Part shown: positions 25,675 to 31,345 of the stretch, one piece after another | How the letters are laid out: each line of letters starts with the position of its first letter | How positions within the stretch are numbered: the stretch's first letter is position 1 | Assembly (NCBI GenBank): GCA_034436375.1 | Contig: DAOTVS010000081.1 | Span: 1 to 34,237, forward strand | DNA from: DAOTVS01 sp034436375 | Lineage (GTDB): Bacteria > Chloroflexota > Anaerolineae > SpSt-313 | Length of the DNA stretch: 34,237 nt | Direction: 5' to 3' | Position numbers and translations under genes: made by a program | The notes under the pieces: model-generated | The model's input: the letters and a program-made list of their open reading frames with translations, nothing else | Database searches by the model: none | Told to the model about the DNA's origin: nothing

Positions 25675-26967
25675 TTATGATACTGCGCGCGCCACGCTGC
25701 CCCGGACGCGCGGCTTGACCTTCCATAGGGCAGCCAGGGCAGCGGTCGCGAAAAAGAAGGCGCCGCCCGCAGCGATCACGGCCGGGATGCCGGTGCGCTC
25801 GGCCAGGGTGGCGCCGGCGATGGGCGCCAGAAAGGCCACGGTGTTGGCCAGGGCGGTGTTCATGGCCACATAGCGCGGCCGCAGATCGGGCGGCATAACA
25901 GCGATCAGCCCTTCGAACAGGCTCACGTCGATGCCAGACGCGAAAAAGCCGCTCAGGGGGGCCAGGCACAGGAGCAGCCAACGCACGTCGCGCGTCACCA
26001 GGCTGGTCGCCACACACACGCCACCCAACACCATGCTGACGATAATCAGCATGCGTGTGTGGCCAGTGCGGTCGGCGACGCGCCCCCAAAAGTAGTAGCC
26101 GGCTGTGAGAGCCAGGCTCTCAATGGTCGCCCGCCAGCCGATCCAGGCATCCGACGCCTGGAGGTTGCGCACGTAAAAGATGCTCCATAATCCCGAAGCC
26201 AGGTAGATCGCTACCCGGAGCAGAAAGGTGATGCCCGAATAGGCCACAAACCCACCCCCGGCAGTCAGAGGCTCCACAAGCTCGGCCAGGCGCTGCCGCC
26301 AGGGGGTGCTTGGCGGCTGCAGCTGGGGCTCGTGGAGAGGGATTTCGAGCCGCGCATAGAACCCGGTGCTGAGCATGCCGGCGATGAATGAGAGGATGAA
26401 GACCAGCAAATAGTTGTAAGGGGTGGGGAAAAGCTCGAGCAGCTGTCCAAAGCCGGCGACGCTCACGGCGTTGAGTAAGCCCAGAAGCGCCCAACGCATG
26501 CCGTTGACCATGGGGCGGCGCCGGGGCGAGACCGACTCGGCCAGGATATCATAGAAGACCGTGTTTCCCAGAGTGGAAGGGATAGCCGAGAGGCCCCAGA
26601 TGGCGACAATGAGCCAGGGCGCAACCTGTGGGCTGAGAAACCCCGCCGCGCCCACAGCCAGGTAGCAGAAGCGTAGCGCCCAGAAACACCGTGCGCTCAC
26701 CTGCACCATATCGCGCCAGCGGCAGGCAATCGCGCCTGCCGGCAGCGCCAGGATAATGGTCACCAGCGCCGGCAGCGCAGTGAGCAGACTCACCGTCACC
26801 GGCGAAGCCCCCAGCCGGGCCAGGAAAATGGGCAGGAATGTGACAATGCCGCCGTTGACGACCCCGATCAGGGCGGTCTGGGCCATCAGGTAGCGGATAT
26901 TGCGGTCCTCACGGGTGGCTGGCTGCGCGCGCAGCCTCCACCAGGCGCCAATGATTCGAGTCAGCAT
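25675..26967 (-). CDS. MFS transporter, paralogue 2
   Basis: A 430-residue protein, the tandem duplicate of the MFS gene downstream. It has the same start (RNIRYLMAQTALIGVVNGGIVTFLPIF) and the same conserved SPRRRPMVNGMRWAL loop and DVSLFEGLIAVMPPD segment. GGAGGT precedes the ATG at 26967. A 118-base gap without visible features separates it from paralogue 1. Probably first gene of the catabolic block; no clear promoter was seen upstream. Confidence 0.85.
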   Translation of the reverse strand: MLTRIIGAWWRLRAQPATREDRNIRYLMAQTALIGVVNGGIVTFLPIFLARLGASPVTVSLLTALPALVTIILALPAGAIACRWRDMVQVSARCFWALRFCYLAVGAAGFLSPQVAPWLIVAIWGLSAIPSTLGNTVFYDILAESVSPRRRPMVNGMRWALLGLLNAVSVAGFGQLLELFPTPYNYLLVFILSFIAGMLSTGFYARLEIPLHEPQLQPPSTPWRQRLAELVEPLTAGGGFVAYSGITFLLRVAIYLASGLWSIFYVRNLQASDAWIGWRATIESLALTAGYYFWGRVADRTGHTRMLIIVSMVLGGVCVATSLVTRDVRWLLLCLAPLSGFFASGIDVSLFEGLIAVMPPDLRPRYVAMNTALANTVAFLAPIAGATLAERTGIPAVIAAGGAFFFATAALAALWKVKPRVRGSVARAVS

Positions 26968-27494
26968 GGGATCGCTTTGACCTCCGGGGGGTACCAGTGC
27001 CTGCGGTGATAAAAGACACGCTGCTCACTTCTCATGACATCTGCGGACGTCATCCGCAGTTTTACATGGCCTGCAGGCCATGGCGCACTCAGCAGCACAA
27101 CTGTCGTAGTGGCGGGCTGTAGCCGCTCAAGCGGGTTGGTCAGGCTCGTCACTTGCAGCAGCGCCGCGCAACGCCTTGTATGCTCGAGAGGGTTGAGCGG
27201 CTAGAGCCCGCCACTACGAGGGCCTCCGCCAAGCGGCGCGGTGTGCAGCCATTGCTGTGGATGGCAGCTATGGCGAGCATCGCACAACGAGGGATCCGGC
27301 CTCGCCCCTAAAACCAAGGTTCTGAGCAACTGTCTCTGCGCTATGGCAACAATCCGCCCCCAAGCCGGATTCACCATGTTGCAATGGCGGCTGCTCAGAA
27401 GCTGGGCTGCCCGAGAGGAGCGCCGCCTGCCAGGCGGCCAGGGCCGGCCAAGGTTCTGAGCGCTGACAGGACTTAGCCCTCCCAAGGCAGCCAC
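26968..27494. other. Gene-free, palindrome-rich intergenic region
   Basis: No credible coding frame. Palindromes include CTGCGGACGTCATCCGCAG (27041-27059), the perfect 18-base CATGGCCTGCAGGCCATG (27065-27082), the REP pair at 27105-27218, and an inverted set around GCAACAATCCG (~27346). CCAAGGTTCTGAGC occurs at about 27313 and again at about 27448. It reads as an accumulation of small repeats between two operons. Confidence 0.75.
27105..27218. repeat. Inverted pair of GTAG-headed REP-like palindromes
   Basis: Arms 27105-27130 and 27193-27218 match inversely over 26 bases with one mismatch. Each arm is GTAGT followed by a palindrome (GCGGGCT..AGCCGC). Both GTAG heads point outward, 62 bases separate the arms. 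Same motif type as 31243-31328 and 7719-7822. Confidence 0.82.
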
Positions 27495-28265
27495 TCAGGG
27501 CAGACTCTTCGCCCTCCTCAACATGGTGCGTCGACGAGGGACGGCCAGTGCGCTGGCGGCGCCCAGCACGCCGATCAGCGCATAGCCCAGCTGATCGGCG
27601 CTGAGCCCGGCCCAGACGACGCTGCGCTGTTCAGCGCCCCACAAGAGCGCACAGATACCCCAGCCAGTGAGCAGGCCGAAACAGGCCACGCGCGCCCAGT
27701 CGGAGCGCAGCTGCCAGGAGATAAGCGCCCAGGCGCCCAGGCACAGAACTGCGGCCAGGTATTGGAGGGGAAAACGGGGAAGCGCCTGCCCATAGAGGTC
27801 GCGCATAACCGGCGCCCACCAGGGCCGCGGCACCACAGCCAACCCCGCCTGAGCGCCATGCGCCGCGGCGCCGAGCCAGCCCATGGCCTGAGCCAGGGCT
27901 GCTCCGGGCGCCGCGGCGCCCAGAAATTCCCCAAATGATCGCCCGTGCCAGGCGGCCAGAATGGCCAGCCCGCCCGCCCCCGCCAAAATGCCCCCCGGCA
28001 GCGAGAGCCCGTCACCCCAGGGCTGGGCCAAATGGCCAACCTGGCCAGGCACGGCCAACCAGGTCTCCAGCACATAGGCCGCCCGCCCGCCCAGCACCCC
28101 GGGCACGACCGCCCAGGCGAGCATCTCGAGCACCCGCAGGCGCCCCCATCCCCGACGCCAGCCCTCACGAGCCAGCAGGAGCACGGCCGTGAGCAGGCCC
28201 AGGTACACCAGCACGGTGTAGGTAAAGACAGGCTCTGCACCCAGGCGGAAGGCGACCTGCGGCAT
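27495..28265 (-). CDS. Lgt-like integral membrane protein, probably catalytically altered
   Basis: A 256-residue protein with about seven membrane segments whose layout follows prolipoprotein diacylglyceryl transferase: GGRAAYVLETW (59-69), SLPGGILAGAGG (88-99), a late PRFPLQYL (163-170). At the Lgt signature (normally GRxGNFxNGE), this protein reads GWLGAAAHGAQAG (129-141). The essential Arg and Asn are therefore replaced by Trp and Ala. It may be an inactive or repurposed paralogue. Its ATG overlaps the stop of the upstream gene by one base (ATGA), so it is translationally coupled to the sugar nucleotidyltransferase-like gene. Confidence 0.65.
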   Translation of the reverse strand: MPQVAFRLGAEPVFTYTVLVYLGLLTAVLLLAREGWRRGWGRLRVLEMLAWAVVPGVLGGRAAYVLETWLAVPGQVGHLAQPWGDGLSLPGGILAGAGGLAILAAWHGRSFGEFLGAAAPGAALAQAMGWLGAAAHGAQAGLAVVPRPWWAPVMRDLYGQALPRFPLQYLAAVLCLGAWALISWQLRSDWARVACFGLLTGWGICALLWGAEQRSVVWAGLSADQLGYALIGVLGAASALAVPRRRTMLRRAKSLP

Positions 28266-30757
28266 CAGTGTTGCAGCCCCTCAACCACGCGCGCATACTT
28301 GTCGGCCAGGTCCTGCGCCTGCGGGCCGGAGGTCGACTCGGCATAGATGCGGAAAAAGGGCTCGTCGGGGTCCGGCAATACCAGCACCCATTCGCGCCCC
28401 AGGTCCACGCGCGTGCCGTCGAGCTGCGCTTCGCGCCGCGGCTTGTACTGCTCGTTGAGGAGGCGCATCACGGTACCCTTGTACTCCCATGGGCACGACA
28501 CGCGCCGCTCGGCTACATAGTAGGGCGGCAGTTCGGCCACCACCTGCGACAGGGTCACATTCTGCGACACCAGGAACCCGATCAACTTGGCCAGGGCATA
28601 GATGCCGTCGGCGCCCGGATGGAACTCGGGGAAGATGATGTTGCCCCGCCCGTCACCGGCCAGCACCACATGGCCGCGGCTGGCCGTCGTCATCACATCA
28701 TGCAGATCCACCCGCGTGCGCTCTACCGTCCCATTATAGCGAGAGGCGATCTCCTCAAAGATGGTCGGCATGTTCACCGGCACGGCGATCGTGCCGCCGC
28801 CGTTCGCCTTGAGCGCCAGCGCCGACATGGCTGCCAGGGTGGTGATGGGCGGCATCACATGACCCCGATCATCGATCAGGAAGAGCATCTCGCCGCCCAC
28901 ATCGAGACGCACGCCCAGGCGCGCCTGCACCGCCTGCGAGATCACCGCCAACTGCTGCAGCGAGCGGTCGAACTCCTCCTGGGGGATCGACATGCGTGTC
29001 TCGTCGATGGTGGCATTGAGCGCCACCACCTGGCACTGCAGATCGCTCAGGATCTGCGGCAACACCAGCGCCGTCGGCGCGTTGGCATAGTCAACCACAA
29101 TCGGCATCCGCGCCGCCCGGATCGCCTCCACATCCAGATGGGCCATCAAGTCGGGCGTATAGCGCTCGATGACGCCAGGGGCGTAGTTGATGGCGCCGAT
29201 CTCATCCAGGTAGACGCGCCGGAAATCCTCGCGGAAGAACACGCGCTCGATGTCGCGCTCGGCCGCTTTGCTCAGGGCGAGGCCCTTGCCATCCATAAAG
29301 CGGATATCGACCACCCGGTTATCGTGGGGCGAGAGCCGCACGTGCACGCCGCCCGCCGCATCCTCAAGGCGCGTGTAATAGCGCGCTACCGGGATGGGCA
29401 CGCTGCGCAGGTCCAGCACATTGATCCCCGCCGAAGGCAGGCCGGCAATGATAGCGCGTTTGATCATGCGTGGGCTGCGGTGCGGATCGCGGTTGATGGT
29501 GACGGTCGAGCCCTTGGGCAGGCTCGCGCCAAAAGCGGCCCCCAGCTTGGTGGCAAACTCGGGCGTCATATCCACATTGACCTGCCCGGTGACGCCAAAG
29601 CGCCCAAACAGCGCCCGCCGCCCCTGCGAGCCCCAAATCAGGCTCGCCTTGACCGTGGCCCCCGACTCGATCTCTTTCTCCGGCCAGATCTTGACATTGG
29701 GGTGAATCACCGCGCCTGCGCCGACGATAGAGCCATCGCCGATCACCGCGCCGTCAAACACCACTGTCTTGCTCTTCAGGCTGCACTGCCGGCCCACGAT
29801 GGCGCCGCGCAGTTCAACCCCTTCACCCACATACGAATTGCGCCAGACGATGCTGCGATCCACATGCGCCCGGTTATCGACCACCGTATAATTGCGGATC
29901 ACGGTAGGCCCGTGCACGACCACGCCACCCTTGATCTTGGCCCCATAGCCGAGAAAGACCGGCCCATAGAGTTGGGCGTCGGGCGCAATCTCGACTTCAT
30001 CCTCGCACCAGATGCTGCCGCCGATGTGATGCCCCAGGGGCTCCAGGTGTACCCGGCCCTCGAGCATATCTACCGTCGCCCGCATATACTCCTGCAGGTT
30101 ACCAATGTCGCACCAGTAGCCGCTGGCTACATAGCCGTACAACGGGTCGCCATGCTTGAGCATGAGCGGGAAGAGATCCTTCGAAAAGTCGAAAACAGCC
30201 CCGGGCTCGAAATAGTCGAGCACCTGAGGCTCCAAGACATAAATGCCGGTATTGACCGTATCAGATATGATCTCGCCCCAGCTCGGCTTCTCCAGAAATT
30301 GCTGCACCTTCCCCTGGCCGTCAAGGACGATCACCCCATACTCCAGCGGGTTCGCCACCCGGTAGAGGGTCAATGTAGCCATTGCCTCACGGGCCCTGTG
30401 CTGTGCAATGATCTCCGACAAGTCAAAGTCGGTCAATGCATCGCCGCTGATGACCAGGAATGTCTCATCGAGCAATTCCTGAGCGTTCTTGACGCTGCCC
30501 GCCGTGCCCAATGGAGTCTCCTCCACCGAGTACTGGATATTCATGCCCAGGTTATGGCCATCTCCAAAGTTATCCTGGATATCTTCGGCCATATACTGGA
30601 GGGTCACAATGACGTCGGTAATGCCATGACGCTTGAGCAGGTCGAGGATGTGAGCCATGACCGGCTTGTTGACAATCGGTACCATCGGCTTGGGCCGGCT
30701 GATGGTCAGCGGGCGCAGTCGCGACCCGGCGCCGCCAGCCATGACGACTGCCTTCAT
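28265..30757 (-). CDS. Sugar-1-phosphate nucleotidyltransferase fused to a phosphomannomutase-like region
   Basis: An 830-residue protein. Residues 1-235 are a nucleotidyltransferase with GGAGSRLRPLT (8-18), LISGDALTDFD-type metal site (ISGDALTD, 103-110) and EKP (156-158). A left-handed beta-helix (~250-355) follows. The remainder resembles alpha-phosphohexomutases: TPEFATKLGAAFG, then NRDPHRSPRMIKRA (422-435). At the phosphoserine loop TASHNP is replaced by RLSPHDN with Ser476. The usual DGDGDR metal loop is not found; FLIDDRGH occupies that place. Such fusions are annotated as mannose-1-phosphate guanylyltransferases. Nucleotide-sugar synthesis is likely; mutase activity is doubtful. Confidence 0.88.
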   Translation of the reverse strand: MKAVVMAGGAGSRLRPLTISRPKPMVPIVNKPVMAHILDLLKRHGITDVIVTLQYMAEDIQDNFGDGHNLGMNIQYSVEETPLGTAGSVKNAQELLDETFLVISGDALTDFDLSEIIAQHRAREAMATLTLYRVANPLEYGVIVLDGQGKVQQFLEKPSWGEIISDTVNTGIYVLEPQVLDYFEPGAVFDFSKDLFPLMLKHGDPLYGYVASGYWCDIGNLQEYMRATVDMLEGRVHLEPLGHHIGGSIWCEDEVEIAPDAQLYGPVFLGYGAKIKGGVVVHGPTVIRNYTVVDNRAHVDRSIVWRNSYVGEGVELRGAIVGRQCSLKSKTVVFDGAVIGDGSIVGAGAVIHPNVKIWPEKEIESGATVKASLIWGSQGRRALFGRFGVTGQVNVDMTPEFATKLGAAFGASLPKGSTVTINRDPHRSPRMIKRAIIAGLPSAGINVLDLRSVPIPVARYYTRLEDAAGGVHVRLSPHDNRVVDIRFMDGKGLALSKAAERDIERVFFREDFRRVYLDEIGAINYAPGVIERYTPDLMAHLDVEAIRAARMPIVVDYANAPTALVLPQILSDLQCQVVALNATIDETRMSIPQEEFDRSLQQLAVISQAVQARLGVRLDVGGEMLFLIDDRGHVMPPITTLAAMSALALKANGGGTIAVPVNMPTIFEEIASRYNGTVERTRVDLHDVMTTASRGHVVLAGDGRGNIIFPEFHPGADGIYALAKLIGFLVSQNVTLSQVVAELPPYYVAERRVSCPWEYKGTVMRLLNEQYKPRREAQLDGTRVDLGREWVLVLPDPDEPFFRIYAESTSGPQAQDLADKYARVVEGLQH

Positions 30758-31061
30758 CCTTCGCTACCCCTTTCGACAAAAGAGCTATCAGCTATTAGCT
30801 ATCAGCTTTCAGATGCCGATTGCGGAGTGCATCCTCGATCTGTCTGGGCTATGGCAGCGCAACACTGAAGAGCACGGGGAAACTGATAGCTAGTCGCTGG
30901 GACAATGATACCACAAAGGACTGGCGAAGTAAACCCTTCTACCAGGTAGAGAAATGGACCAGGTAGAAATGGCGTTGGGGGCTGGCAGGACTACCAGGGA
31001 GAAGTACCGATATCCTGCCCTGCTGGCCGGAAATATCACCGCACAAGACACGGCTTGGCGC

Positions 31062-31193
31062 CCGCGCACCGGGGCGGGCCAATGACGCTGGGGAGGCATT
31101 GTGACCCTGCACGGCGGCAGCATTGTAGCCGAGTTCCCCGAGGATGGGAGGACGCGCTTTGTCATCACCCTGCCGCGCAAGCCGGGTGTGTAG
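31062..31193 (+). pseudogene. Remnant of a histidine kinase C-terminus
   Basis: One frame reads PRTGAGQ, a stop, then RWGGIVTLHGGSIVAEF and FVITLPRKPGV and the final stop. This matches the G2 box and end of a HATPase_c domain (GTGxGLGLxIV...LHGGxI...FTLP). Only ~43 codons survive, with an internal stop and a damaged GLGL segment. It is the only plus-strand coding trace in the right half, implying an old deletion or rearrangement. Confidence 0.6.
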
Positions 31194-31242
31194 AACACAA
31201 ATCTCCCGGAGGTTCTGAACCCGGGAGGTTGAGAACGCTGAG

Positions 31243-31328
31243 TATTGTAGTTGCGGCTTGAGGCGCTCGTCCTGGCGCCTCGGCATGGCAAGACGCTGAG
31301 ACGAGCGGCTCAAGCCGCAACCACAATA
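31243..31328. repeat. Inverted pair of GTAG-headed REP-like palindromes
   Basis: Arms 31243-31271 and 31300-31328 are inverse copies with two mismatches in 29 bases. Each arm begins TATTGTAGT/TATTGTGGT and continues into the palindrome GCGGCTTGAGCCGC (one arm altered). It ends 17 bases downstream of the stop codon of the macroglobulin gene and may bound that transcript. Confidence 0.82.
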
Positions 31329-31345
31329 CCAGATGAGTGAGGAAA

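Larger units (their letters stand above)
30758..31345. other. Gene-free region with repeats and a kinase remnant
   Basis: Holds an AGCTATCAGCTATTAGCTAT-type repeat (30784-30805) with a partial inverted copy near 30880, and a direct repeat ACCAGGTAGA (~30939 and ~30958). It also holds the histidine kinase remnant, the palindrome CTCCCGG...CCGGGAG (31204-31227) and the REP pair. No intact gene is visible. Confidence 0.7.

Noticed and set aside
27201..27494. A 97-codon minus-strand frame in the intergenic region
   Set aside because: It runs through palindromic repeats, lacks an SD and has no protein-like composition.
28268..30868. An 866-codon open frame on the plus strand
   Set aside because: It is antisense to the nucleotidyltransferase gene. 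Its translation is rich in His, Arg and Gln with no family features, as expected for the mirror of a GC-rich gene.
30890..31313. Two overlapping minus-strand frames of 124-133 codons
   Set aside because: They are opposite the histidine kinase remnant and the REP pair, and have no recognisable content.
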